This document shows, piece by piece, positions 53,831 to 64,000 of a stretch of 64,000 bases of DNA (the stretch's first letter is position 1; the number at the start of each line of letters is the position of its first letter). A model generated the notes under the pieces. That model was given only the letters and a program-made list of their open reading frames with translations. It did not search any database and had not been told where the DNA came from. The DNA lies in contig AP025049.1 of assembly GCA_036186865.1 (NCBI GenBank), positions 27,219,108 through 27,283,107 on the forward strand. The letters are read 5' to 3'. This DNA is from Eustoma russellianum (Eukaryota; Streptophyta; Magnoliopsida; Gentianales; Gentianaceae). The position numbers and the translations under genes are program-made.

Positions 53831-54615
53831 TATGTTTATTTTCTACACTCAATTGACTACAATTGTCTAAGAGGAGTCAAGGACTAATTCGAGCTGCAAA
53901 TGATCCAAAAACAGGCCACCATTCATACAAGTTTTCAGGAGCCCGTACAGAAAGCATTCAGGACACCCAAACTTTGGAGGGCCATATCTAACTCATCCCA
54001 TATCTAAATGAGGTGATTCAAAAGCCCAAATTCAATTTTAAAACGTGATCTACAATTCTCAAGAAGTAACAAAGACCAGAATCTGCTTCTAGAAGGGGTC
54101 AAACCGTTTGTCAACAGATTACACATTTTAGCCTTTTTTGTAGCCTTTTGACTAGCCTTTTCTTTAGCTTTGTAGACTAGACTTTTTTTTTGTTCTTCTT
54201 GGCCCTATTTAAAGGAGTCATGCACGTCCAAAACAGAGTAAGAAAGCTGGAAATTTGATTCATAAGAATTTCTTGGGCAAAATTAGCCTATTTTCTCTTC
54301 ATAAACACTTGTGAGTTTTGTTTGTTTTTGATTCTTCTTAAGAACAAGTTGAGTGTTTTCTTTGTTTCTTTGAAGATCAAAGTTAGAATCCAATCAAGGA
54401 GTGAGCAACCTTGTGGGGGATATCCAAAATCAAAGGTGTGGCCGTCCAAGAGGGTGCAAACTTGCTTGGGAAACGGATAACTTTTGAAGGAGGAAGGCTC
54501 AAACAAAAACCTTGGTGAATCAACGACTAGGAGGGAGTTAAACTCTTGCCTATAACCGTTAAGGATCCAAGTGTTAAAGGAGACGATCCGTACGAGGCGT
54601 GACAACCGCGCATCA
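53831..54615 (+). repeat. K 5' LTR, part right of A2
   Basis: Continues 44358-45046; total about 1,474 bp. A TATA-like TATTTAAA is at 54206-54213. 'gtccaagagggtgc' and 'cgactaggaggg' resemble the 3' ends of the other LTRs. Ends ACCGCGCATCA. Confidence 0.85.
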
Positions 54616-55769
54616 GTTTGGTATCAGAGCAAAGGTTCTCCTTTAATCTATCATTCATTTTGTGTCATCTTTTTTTTTTGTCTTCATTTTTTTTTGTGTC
54701 ATCAAAAAAAAATCCTGTTCCAAAAAAAAAATCAGCCTTAAAACTTTCATCCAACTTGATATATTATCAAAAAAAAATAACAACCTATCTTTCTGGACTT
54801 GACAATATCAATACCTTGACATATTGAACAAAGGACCGAAATTTCCTTGACGTATTGGACTATTGGACACTTTGTACCTATTTGACATATTGGACCTATT
54901 GGACACCTTGTACCTATTGGACTATATTGGACAATTTGGACAATTTGGACAGGACCAAATACCGAAATCTTTGGACATTTTGACAAAGGACTGTGACCTA
55001 TTGGAGATACCTTGACAAGGACCCTATACAAGGACAAGGACAATCTTTAAAACATCTTAAAACATTCAAAAGATTGCATCTTTGTTGTTGTTCACAACTA
55101 TTTTCATTTGGGTTACTTTGTCTTGTATCCACTCTTGCTTGAATACATACTTGGGTATTAGGATCGTTGCATAGATAGCTTTCATTTCAGCCACACTTAT
55201 ATTGCTTCTACTAGCCTAAAAAGCTACCGCTGTTAACTTTAAATCTTGTTGCTATTTGAAGCTCTTAGTCATGCTTGGATTTATGCATCTTACTTGCATT
55301 GTATGTTGTGTTTATTGATGCATACAAGTGATCCATACTCATACAATCCTTACACTACAAAAGATTGAGTCTCTTTTCACAAGAGCATCTTTAAACATCC
55401 TTTTGTACAAAATTCGCCTTAGAACAAAAAAAAAATTGGAGCAAGAAGGTTGTTGTGTTCTTTGATTAATCCTTTGGTTACTTTGAATTTCTTGTATTTC
55501 AGCCCAAAAAAAAAAGAACATCAAAAAAAAAGAGGAGCGTTACAAAAAAAAAGAGGAACCCAAAATAGCCGTTATTCAAAAGAGGCTATTTGAATTGCTT
55601 GAAACGGTCTCCTTGCACAATCAAAACACAAAAACTTCCTACAACACCTACGACCAAAACAAAACACCCTTTTATATACAACTTCGGACACTTCTTCCTT
55701 TATGCATCTTGGACATTGCATACGTGTGATTAAGTGCATTGAGTCTAAGTGTGGTTAAGGATTGCCTAA
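54616..55769 (+). other. K primer binding site and leader
   Basis: PBS TGGTATCAGAGC at 54619-54630. The leader has several A runs, a low-complexity block built on TTGGAC/TTGACA (about 54815-55030), and ends in 'ttaaggattgcctaa', the start of the shared leader box. H begins at 55770, so the rest of K must lie beyond H, outside the window. Confidence 0.8.
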
Positions 55770-57098
55770 TGATGAGCCAAATGGGGGCTGGAAACGTTGC
55801 CAAGGATGTTGTCTCCTACTCCAAACTGATTTGAACACAAGCTATGTCAAAGAACACCTCAAAGACACCCTTTGATCTTTAACCGTTGTTCTTGGCTCAA
55901 TCTATGCCAACACCTCTTCCTCTTTGGCACTCCAACACATCTAGAACCTCAATGAGACTCTAAGATGCTGTAAACCAAATAAAGAAGCAAATACTAACAA
56001 GTTCTAGGCTGGAACTTGAGAGAAAACCGTAAGTGGCTTTAGACTTCAACTTGAAATGTTGAAAACTCCTTGAAGGAAATTCTGGTTCAAATGTATATTG
56101 ATAATGGTTGTGCTTTACATTCAGCTTCTAAACTACTTATAACCAAAGAAAATAAACAAGGTACAAAGTCTAAAATACAAGGTACAAGTCTATGATTAAC
56201 ATGCTTTCTTTTTGAACAAGTTGGAGCAACTTTCGGTGAAAAGGGAGCTGGTTGCTTCCTTCTTCTTCTTTGCTTGTCTTGAGCCAGAATTTTGATTGGT
56301 TTAAACATTGAGCAGCTTGCTTGGATCTCACCCTTGATTGGTTGTAAGTTGTAGCATTGATTTTTCAAAGAAATTCCCTTAGACAACCGTACATTCTCTT
56401 GCTTTAATTCATCCAAAGTTTTGATTGGTTTATGGAGTGTGCAGCTTGGATAAAACTCAGCCTTGATTGGTTCTTACTTTGTGTTGAATTTTCAAACATA
56501 ATAGTTTATGAACCAGCCGAAAATCATCATGCCTTTTGATTGGATCCTTGGTTGAGCAGCTTGTTGAATTTTCCTCACTTGTTTGTGATTGGTTAAATCA
56601 TTTGCTAGACTTCTTTCTATTGGTTGAAGATGTGATCAGCTTGCTTCTTCTTTGTTTCAACCCTTTGAACGTGAGGAAGAAATCAGAATTTGTCATGGGT
56701 GCTTGTCACCACCTTGCTTGCAAGCCACTTGAATCTCACTTCTTTGTTTGGGCAAAAAATTCAGGGTTGATTTGCATCTTTAAGCTAAAACGTGTACCTG
56801 AAAGATAAGGCAAGAATACAACACAAACTATCCTAAAACAAAGTTAACAAACTAAGAATATTAAAAAGAACATATAAAGATATGTACAACATGCATTTGA
56901 TACAACTAGATCATAGCTTGTATCATATAAACCCAATGGATGTCATCTTTGCTTGGCTCATCCTCTTCATGCCTGTAAAGGAATGATTCAACACAATGTA
57001 ACAATTTCTTAGTCATACTCCTTGTTATGGGACCATTGTGGGGCAACGAGGTGTCATTGTCAGTGTTTGCATCTACAAGGTTAGGCTGTAGCTCATCA
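55770..57098 (-). repeat. H 3' LTR
   Basis: On the minus strand TGATGAGCTACAGCC to CCATTTGGCTCATCA, J type. Gag-pol ends in it at 56906. It has the CCAAT/GCAGCTTG array (about 56290-56660). It is an inverted repeat of H2's LTR (61412-62637). Confidence 0.92.
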
Positions 57099-60000
57099 TT
57101 CCCTCCCACTTGAAAAGGATTCGTCCTCGAATCTGAATCAACACTAAACGGAGAAAGGTCAGCAACATTAAAAGTTTTAGAGATAGGACCATACCTTTCT
57201 TCAGGAAGATCGAGAACATAGGCATTATCACCAAGCTGTTTCAACACTTTGAACGGTCCATCGCCTCTTGGCTTCAATTTGGAGTCCCTTTCCTTAGGGA
57301 ATCTTTCTTTCCTCAAGTGTGACCAAACAAGGTCTCCAGGCTCAAATATAACAACTTTACGATTCCTGTTGGCTCTATTGGCATACACTTTATTCTTAGC
57401 TTCAAGTTGTGACTTAACCTTTTCATGCAATTCTTTCACAAGTTTTGCTTTTCGTTCACCATCTAAACTAGCACGTTCATGAATAGGTATGGGAACAAGA
57501 TCAAGCGGGGACAAAGGGTTAAAGCCATAAACAACTTCAAAAGGAGAATGCAATGTTCCACTATGAACAACTCTATTGTATGCAAACTCAATGTAAGCTA
57601 AGCAATCTTCCCAATTCTTTAGATTCTTTTGAATGACAACACGTAAAAGTTGAGACAAAGTTCTATTAACGACTTCAGTTTGACCATCGTTTTGTGGGTG
57701 AGCAGTTGTGGAAAATAGCAATTTAGTACCAAGTTTACTCCACAAAACACGCCAGAAATGACTCAGAAACTTTGTATCTCTATCACTAACAATCGTACGT
57801 GGCATGCCATGCAATCTAACAATTTCCTTAAAGAACAAATCAGCAATATGAATAGCATCATCAACTTTCTTACATGCAATGAAATGCGCCATTTTGGAAA
57901 ATCTATCAACAACAACAAAGATGCTATCTTTGCCAGTTTTGAATCGAGGCAATCCCAATACAAAGTCCATAGAAATATCAGTCCAAGGTGAGCTTGGAAC
58001 AGATAAAGGAGTGTACAATCCATGTGGTTGTGTTCTAGATTTTGCTTGTTTGCAAGTAATACATTGGTCACAAATCTTATCAACATGTGCTCTCATATGC
58101 GGCCAGAAGAAATGTTCCTTAAGTGTTTCCAAAGTCTTTAACGAGCCAAAATGACCCATTAAACCTCCTCCATGAGCTTCTTTTATCAACAACTCTCTTA
58201 ATGAACACATTGGTACACACAACTTATGTTCCTTAAACAAATAACCATCATGCAAGTAATATTTGGCAAAAGGGGACTCAACGCATGCTTGATATATAGA
58301 ACTAAAGTCATGATCAGAATGATACATCTCTTTGATAGACTCAAAACCAAACATGTTACATGAAAGAGTAGTAATCAAAGTATAACGACGAGATAAGGCA
58401 TCAGCAACAACATTTTCTTTTCCTTGTTTATACTTGATCACATAAGGGAATTGTTCAATGAATTCAACCCATTTGGCGTGTCTTTTGTTCAATTTTCCTT
58501 GACCCTTTAGATACTTCAGGCTTTCATGATCAGTATGAATCACGAATTCCTTAGGTTGCAGATAATGTTGCCAAGTTTGTAAGGAACGGACAAGTGCGTA
58601 CAATTCTTTATCATAGGTTGAATAATTGATGGAAGCTCCTTTCAATTTCTCACTGAAGTAGGCAACAGGTTTGTTACCTTGATGCAATACAGCTCCAATG
58701 CCAACTCCACTGGCATCACATTCAACTTCAAACATTTCATCAAAATTGGGCAATCTCAGGATAGGTGCAGAAGTTAGACGTTTCTTAAGTTCCTCAAAGG
58801 CTTGTTGTTGTGTTTCTCCCCATTCAAATCTTACATCTTTCTTGACTAATTCATTCAAGGGTGCAGCTATGGTAGAGAAATCCTTCACAAAACGTCTATA
58901 GAAACTAGCTAATCCATGAAAACTCCTAATATCTCCAGCAGACTTAGGGGTTGGCCACTCAGTTATGGATTTAACTTTCTCTTGATCCACTTCAATTCCT
59001 TCAGCACTAATCACAAATCCTAAGAATGTAACCTTTTCCAGACAGAAAGAACACTTCTTGAAATTAGCATACAGCTTCTCTTTCTGTAGGGTGACAAAAA
59101 CGGCTCTTAGATGGTTCAGGTGTTCACCTAGGGTTTTGGAGTAGATAAGAATGTCATCAAAGTAAACTACTACAAATTTCCCTATGAATTTCCTTAAGAC
59201 CTCATTCATTAACCTCATGAAAGTACTGGGGGCATTGGTTAAACCAAAGGGCATAACTAACCATTCGTACAATCCAAATTTAGTCTTAAAGGCAGTTTTC
59301 CATTCATCACCTTCCCTAATTCTCACTTGGAAATATCCTTGCTTAAGATCTACTTTGCTAAAGCACCTAGACCCATGTAACATATCCAACATGTCATCCA
59401 ACCTAGGAATAGGGTACCTATACTTCACAGTGATCTTATTGATGGCTCTACAATCAGTACACATTCTCCAAGTTCCATCTTTCTTAGGGACAATGATTAC
59501 AGGAACAGCACACGGACTCATACTCTCTCTTACTTTACCTTGAGTCAATAATTCCTCAACTTGCTTTTGGATTTCCTTAGTTTCCTCTGGATTGGCTCTA
59601 TAGGCAGGTCTGTTTGGTAGAACAGCTCCTGGAATGAAATCTATTTGATGCTCAATGCCTCTTAGAGGGGGTAAACCTGGGGGATCTCCTTCAGGAAACA
59701 AGCTAGAAAATTCTTGAAGTAAAGATGCCACTTCACTTGGTAAAGTAGATGGTATCTCAGATGAAGAAAATAAGGCTTCTTTGTAAAGCAAGATATAAAC
59801 ATTTTTGTTTGAATTGATAGCATGGAATACCTCACTTTGAGATGCAAAGAATGCGCTTTTCTTTAGAGATGGTTCAGCAGAAATTTTGTTTTCTTTCGGT
59901 TCAACTTTAAGATGAGAACTTCTCAGTTGGTGTTCCTTGATAAAGATCCTTTCCAATTCCTTTTCTTTTGGATCATTGTAGCTTTTTAACATTCGTTGTT

Positions 60001-61411
60001 GATCCTCAAAGACTTTGTGCGGGGGTAAGGCATTTAATTTGAACAGTTTGTTGTTATGCCTAAAGGAATATCTATTTAGGTAACCATCATACGTAACCTT
60101 GTTGTCAAATTGCCACGGTCTACCTAATAAGATATGACTTGATTGCATAGGGGCTACGTCACATAACACCTCAGCAGAATACCCACCAATTGACAAAGGA
60201 ACTAGGACTTGCTTTGTTACTTTAACTTCACCACACTCATTAAGCCACGTAAGTCTATAAGGACGGGGGTGATTAATTAAAGGTAACTCAAGTTTCCTAA
60301 CAAGTTCAAAACTTGCAACATTTGTACATGAACCGGAGTCAATGATTAACGTGCAGACTTTCTTCTTAACCATACAGTGAATGTGGAATATGTTCTCTCG
60401 TTGTATTTCAGGTTCTTCGGTTTTAACTTGGGCACTTAGGGCTCGACGGACAACTAAGAACTCTTTCGTTTCACACTCATCAATCTCTTCACTAATTTCT
60501 TCTTCTTCCTCACACGTGTGCTCAATTTCTTTGTTTTCTTCACTTTCTTCCAATTCTTCCTCAGAATAATACTCATTAGACTCTTCAATAAACAAGATGC
60601 GTTTAGGGTTGGGACATTGATTAGCAAAATGACCTTTTCCTAAGCATTTAAAACATTGGATATCACGAGTCTTAAAATTAGACGTACCTTCCACCTTGGC
60701 TTTGCCTTTATCAGTGATTGGAAGCTTTGGACGATTTTGGATGTTCTGGGTTGATTTTCCTTGGGATCCACGGCCTTGGCCTTGTTGTGGACGTAATGGC
60801 GTCCTGGGCTGCGTTCTAGGAAAACTCAAAGGATTAGTCCGAAAAGAAGGGTTAGAAGTTTTTACCTTCAGTTGTCTTTCCACTTTCTCAGCAATGTGAA
60901 CCATAGAAGCCAGATCTGAGTAAGGTGTAAGTTCCACCTTAAATGCAATCTCTTTGTTCAAGCCAGCTAGAAATCTAGCCATGGTGGCTTCCTCAGCTTC
61001 TTCTATGTTAGCCTTGGTAAGCAAATGTTCTAACTCTTTATAAAATTCATCGACAGATCTATTACCTTGAGAAAGTTGTTGCAATTTCTGGAAAACGCTT
61101 CCTTCATAGGAAGGAGATATGAATCTCTTCCTCATTTCTTGTTTCAGCTCGGACCAAGTGACAACAGGGGGTTGTCTTGTTCTTCTCCTGGTGTTCTTCA
61201 GTTGTTCCCACCAAAGTAAAGCATAATCTACAAATTCAAAAGTTGCATACCGCACTTTGGCCAATTCGGAATAGTTAGTGCAAGAATACATATGATCTAC
61301 CTTTGTTTCCCATTGCAAATATATTTCAGGATCACTTTTTCCATGGAAGGGGGGAATTGTCAGTTTAGTAGTGATGTATTCTTCTTCAAGTTGTTCTGCA
61401 GGATGACGTTC
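56906..61411 (-). CDS. gag-pol: Gag-Pol polyprotein of H, N-terminus missing
   Basis: 1,501 codons open from the H2 junction to the stop. The frame runs 24 codons further (to 61483) into H2 only by chance. Present: gag domain (HGKSDPEIYLQWETKVD...), knuckle CFKCLGKGHFANQC (about 60616-60657), protease (IIDSGSC), RT (YFDDIL, about 59150), RNase H, HHCC finger, integrase (ISMDF, SDRDTKF, DGQTEVV), GPF, DSRTNPFQVGG, and CR tail GPITRSMTKKLL...FLYRHEEDEP. About 100 N-terminal residues and the start codon are missing. Otherwise no defect seen. Confidence 0.93.
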   Translation of the reverse strand, partial: ERHPAEQLEEEYITTKLTIPPFHGKSDPEIYLQWETKVDHMYSCTNYSELAKVRYATFEFVDYALLWWEQLKNTRRRTRQPPVVTWSELKQEMRKRFISPSYEGSVFQKLQQLSQGNRSVDEFYKELEHLLTKANIEEAEEATMARFLAGLNKEIAFKVELTPYSDLASMVHIAEKVERQLKVKTSNPSFRTNPLSFPRTQPRTPLRPQQGQGRGSQGKSTQNIQNRPKLPITDKGKAKVEGTSNFKTRDIQCFKCLGKGHFANQCPNPKRILFIEESNEYYSEEELEESEENKEIEHTCEEEEEISEEIDECETKEFLVVRRALSAQVKTEEPEIQRENIFHIHCMVKKKVCTLIIDSGSCTNVASFELVRKLELPLINHPRPYRLTWLNECGEVKVTKQVLVPLSIGGYSAEVLCDVAPMQSSHILLGRPWQFDNKVTYDGYLNRYSFRHNNKLFKLNALPPHKVFEDQQRMLKSYNDPKEKELERIFIKEHQLRSSHLKVEPKENKISAEPSLKKSAFFASQSEVFHAINSNKNVYILLYKEALFSSSEIPSTLPSEVASLLQEFSSLFPEGDPPGLPPLRGIEHQIDFIPGAVLPNRPAYRANPEETKEIQKQVEELLTQGKVRESMSPCAVPVIIVPKKDGTWRMCTDCRAINKITVKYRYPIPRLDDMLDMLHGSRCFSKVDLKQGYFQVRIREGDEWKTAFKTKFGLYEWLVMPFGLTNAPSTFMRLMNEVLRKFIGKFVVVYFDDILIYSKTLGEHLNHLRAVFVTLQKEKLYANFKKCSFCLEKVTFLGFVISAEGIEVDQEKVKSITEWPTPKSAGDIRSFHGLASFYRRFVKDFSTIAAPLNELVKKDVRFEWGETQQQAFEELKKRLTSAPILRLPNFDEMFEVECDASGVGIGAVLHQGNKPVAYFSEKLKGASINYSTYDKELYALVRSLQTWQHYLQPKEFVIHTDHESLKYLKGQGKLNKRHAKWVEFIEQFPYVIKYKQGKENVVADALSRRYTLITTLSCNMFGFESIKEMYHSDHDFSSIYQACVESPFAKYYLHDGYLFKEHKLCVPMCSLRELLIKEAHGGGLMGHFGSLKTLETLKEHFFWPHMRAHVDKICDQCITCKQAKSRTQPHGLYTPLSVPSSPWTDISMDFVLGLPRFKTGKDSIFVVVDRFSKMAHFIACKKVDDAIHIADLFFKEIVRLHGMPRTIVSDRDTKFLSHFWRVLWSKLGTKLLFSTTAHPQNDGQTEVVNRTLSQLLRVVIQKNLKNWEDCLAYIEFAYNRVVHSGTLHSPFEVVYGFNPLSPLDLVPIPIHERASLDGERKAKLVKELHEKVKSQLEAKNKVYANRANRNRKVVIFEPGDLVWSHLRKERFPKERDSKLKPRGDGPFKVLKQLGDNAYVLDLPEERYGPISKTFNVADLSPFSVDSDSRTNPFQVGGNDELQPNLVDANTDNDTSLPHNGPITRSMTKKLLHCVESFLYRHEEDEPSKDDIHWVYMIQAMI
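57099..57133 (-). other. H polypurine tract and inverted repeat
   Basis: On the minus strand GTGGGAGGGAA abuts the LTR; GATTCG-AGGA-CGAATC at 57118-57133. Confidence 0.87.
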
Positions 61412-62637
61412 TGATGAGCTACAGCCTAACCTTGTGGATACAAACACTGACGTTGACACCTCAATGCCCCACACAGGTCCCATGACAAGGAGTATGGCTA
61501 AGAAATTGTTACAATGTGTTGAATCATTTCTTTACAGGCATGAAGAGGATGAGCCAAGCAAAGATGATGTCCATTGGGTTTATATGATACAAGCTTTGAT
61601 CTAGTTGTATCAAAAACATGTTGTACATATTTTTAGAGTTCTTTTCAATATTGTTGGTTTGTTAACTTTGTTTTAGGATAGTTTGTGTTGTATTCTTGCC
61701 TTGTCTTTTAGGTACACGTTTTTAGCTTGAAGATGCAATTCAAACCTGAATTTTTATCCAAGCAAAGAGGTGACAAGCAAAGAGGTGACAAGCTCTCATG
61801 TCAAACACAAAGACTTGTCCTCCACGCCAATGGTGACCAAGACAAGTTGCTCCAAGCTTCAAGCAATGTTGTTCACGCTAATATAAGTGTACAAGCTGCT
61901 CACATCATGGACCAATTAGAAGGAGTCTTGCAAACCTTCAAACCAATCACAAATCAAGTTGAAAGTCAAGGATACAAGCTGCACAAAATTTGCTCCAATC
62001 AAATCCCTTGAAGAAACCGTTGGTTTGAGACCTAAAAGGTTTGAAGATTCAAAGACAACTTGCAACCAATCAAAGCCCTTTCTCAAGCAAGCTGCTCAAT
62101 GTTTAAACCAATCAAAACTATGGCTCAAGACAAGCAAAGAAGAATAAGGAAGCAACCAGCTCCTTTGTCACCGAAAGTTGCTCCAACTTGTTCCAAAAGA
62201 AAGCATGCTAATCATAGGCTTGTACTTTGTATTTTAGACTTTGTACCTTATGTATTTTAGTTGGTTATAAGTAGTTAGAAGCTGAATGTAAAGAACAACA
62301 CTTATCAATTTATCAAAAACCAGAATTTCCTTCAAGGAGTTTTCAACATTTCAAGTTGAGGTTTTAAAGCCACCAAACGGTTTTCTTGCAAGTTCCAGCC
62401 TAGAACTTGTTTGTATTCACTTCATCATTTGGTTTACAGCATCTTAGGGTCTCATTGAGGTTTTAGATGTGTTGGAGTGCCAAAGAGGAAGAGGTTTGGC
62501 AAAGATTGAGCCAAGAACAAAGGTTAAAGCTTAAAGGGTGTCTTTGAGATGTTCTTTGACATAGCTTGGGTTCAAATCAATTTGGGATAGGAGACAACAT
62601 CCTTGGCAAACGTTTTCAGCCCCCATTTGGCTCATCA
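61412..62637 (+). repeat. H2 5' LTR (J/H type)
   Basis: 1,226 bp, TGATGAGCTACAGCC to TTGGCTCATCA. CR tail frame 61413-61604. TTATAAGTAG at 62265-62274, CCAAT/AAGCTGC repeats before it. CGTTC (61407-61411) precedes it and would be the target duplication if H2 is a simple insertion in H gag. Confidence 0.92.
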
Positions 62638-62639
62638 AT

Positions 62640-62651
62640 TGGTATCAGAGC
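62640..62651 (+). other. H2 primer binding site
   Basis: TGGTATCAGAGC, two bases after the LTR. It shows that H2 is a 5' end of a plus-strand element and not a solo LTR. Confidence 0.93.
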
Positions 62652-62995
62652 CTTGGTTAGTCTTCTATTCATGTTTACATTGATTAAACTTGCATATACA
62701 ATGATGCTGCCCAAATCGTTTGAGTACTGATTTATATTGCGTTGGATTGCTATTTGTTTAGCTAGTTAGATTATGTTTTAAAGTGCTTATTAGATAGTTT
62801 ACAATAGTTTGGTAACTTAGTTTTAGTAGCAAAAACCGAAACCCCACAAAAAAAGAACATAGACTAGACTTAAGTGTGTTAGGAGTTGTTTGTGTATCTT
62901 GAAGCAAAAATCGTGTGTAATCAGTTTGTTCTAGTTTAATCTAGCTTAGATATTATTCATTAGACACTAATCTAGTAGTTTTAAATGGTAGTTTT
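62652..62995 (+). other. H2 leader, part shared with F
   Basis: Matches, reversed, the first ~340 bp of the F leader (31076 downward), for example 'cttctattcatgtttacatt' and 'tatacaatgatgctgccc'. No coding potential. Confidence 0.8.
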
Positions 62996-64000
62996 GTTGT
63001 GATATATTATGTTTGAGTGATTGCAAAATGTATATGTGTGCATATGTGTAATTGGTGTGCAAAATGTATATGTGTGCATATGTGTAATTGTTATGATGAT
63101 TGCAAATAGATATATCATGTTTGAATGATTGGAAGATGCATATGTGAGCATGTATGTGTAACGTTTAAATGTGAAATTGTTTTGGCAAGGCATGAACTTA
63201 TGAACTTATGAGCTAAATGTGAAATTGCTTGAATGAGTCAAGATTGAACAAGTTTGATTAAGATCATGAGATTGAACTTGGCCAATTCAATCACATATCT
63301 TAATCAAGACATGTTCAAACTGATCTTAGATTATATATGCCAATACATGTTGTTCAAACTGATCTTAGAAGATATATATGCCAATACATGTTGATAATAT
63401 GATCTAACCAAGCCTTGAAGTCACATGACTTACAATATAAGGCAAATTGTTCGGTTTAGTATCCTATTGCAGGTTTTGGTTCATATCTTGGGCAAATGAA
63501 CTCCAAATTGAGTCATTCAAAAGCCCACATGATCCTTATTCAATTTAGAATCTAATTGGCTGAGGAAAGGCATGCTTGGCACGGGTTAAAACTGAATTGA
63601 CCCGGTGGGAAGCTTATTGACCTATATAAGGGCTATTTTGGTAATTTCACCATTTGGACTTCTCATTCTTATTTGGTCTTCTTCCAACTGATTTATATGA
63701 TCATATGACACATTTATAAGTCATGTCACATCATGGCAAAAATGAATCTGGAGCAGCACCATGTCTAGGTTCATCCTAGGACAAAATTCCTATTTTTGTG
63801 CTGAGGGGTATTCTGGTCTTTTCACTTGCCAATGGATCTTCCAACATGTTATATATTGCTTATATGATGTTTATATGTGTTTATGTCACATATGGTACGT
63901 GCCCTATTTTTATGGAAACGGGCAGCATGGTCTATCAATTGGAAATTCTTATATCATGGTTATCACATCTATGGTTTTCTTGGAATTCTTGGTATTCTTC
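62996..64000. other. Unassigned sequence at right edge, with short tandem repeats
   Basis: Similarity to the F leader ends near 62995. A 36-base unit is repeated at 63023-63090 (GCAAAATGTATATGTGTGCA...) and a 40-base unit at 63311-63392 (GTTCAAACTGATCTTAGA...). No frame over 70 codons. It may be H2-specific leader or a further insertion whose other end is outside the window. Confidence 0.5.

Larger units (their letters stand above)
55770..61411 (-). mobile_element. H: CRM-like element, 3' LTR to gag, 5' end cut by H2
   Basis: Minus-strand element with a 1,329-bp 3' LTR, polypurine tract and one open gag-pol. It begins in the K leader. At 61411 gag is interrupted by the LTR of H2 in opposite orientation, so the H 5' part and the target duplication cannot be seen. 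Confidence 0.9.

Noticed and set aside
61412..61483. Extension of the H frame into the H2 LTR
   Set aside because: The 24 codons are antisense H2 LTR sequence and end the gag homology exactly at the junction; it is a chance open frame.

Overview
The window is plant repeat DNA. Every coding region I can support belongs to Ty3/gypsy LTR retrotransposons of the chromovirus type. I read them as the CRM (centromeric retrotransposon) clade because gag-pol is one ORF, the integrase has a GPF motif but no chromodomain, the primer site matches initiator tRNA-Met (TGGTATCAGAGC), and pol runs across the polypurine tract into the 3' LTR, where it encodes a short conserved tail resembling the CRM 'CR' motif. 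No host gene, tRNA, rRNA or satellite is visible. The source is a flowering plant, probably a eudicot, and the density of CRM-like elements suggests (pericentromeric) DNA. Both are inferences.

Layout. 1-11886: a tandem run of E-type LTRs, the middle one split by an intact minus-strand element A1 (1829-10717, target duplication CTTCC). 11887-14353: remnants of minus-strand element L, LTR fragment M and the leader of N. 14359-38644: element D (ACTTT), inserted in the N leader; its gag is split by minus-strand F (17678-32552, TGGAG), whose leader is split by G (20965-29485, ATCTT). That is a nest four deep with each of the three insertions confirmed by its target duplication. G carries three tandem LTRs at its 3' end. 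38650-42983: the other half of the N leader, one LTR shared by N and I, and the broken coding region of I, which holds solo LTR J1 (TCTCC). 42984-55769: LTR starts of F2, J2 and K, then intact A2 (45047-53825, CTGCA) inside the K LTR, then the K leader. 55770-64000: minus-strand H with a long open gag-pol whose 5' end is cut by plus-strand H2, which leaves the window.

How the parts fit. A, D, H and probably K are autonomous types with PR-RT-RNaseH-IN or evidence of it. G, F and I are companions that lack pol: each has a reading frame with a gag-derived part, a long acidic region and the conserved sequence before the polypurine tract. G shares its leader and the 3' part of its LTR with A; F shares them with J/H; I shares gag sequence and LTR type with D. 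The window therefore shows three parallel autonomous/non-autonomous pairs. A 16-base inverted repeat (GATTCG-N4-CGAATC) lies just upstream of the polypurine tract in all seven copies visible. LTR pairs of the same element have equal length and look nearly identical, so most insertions are recent.
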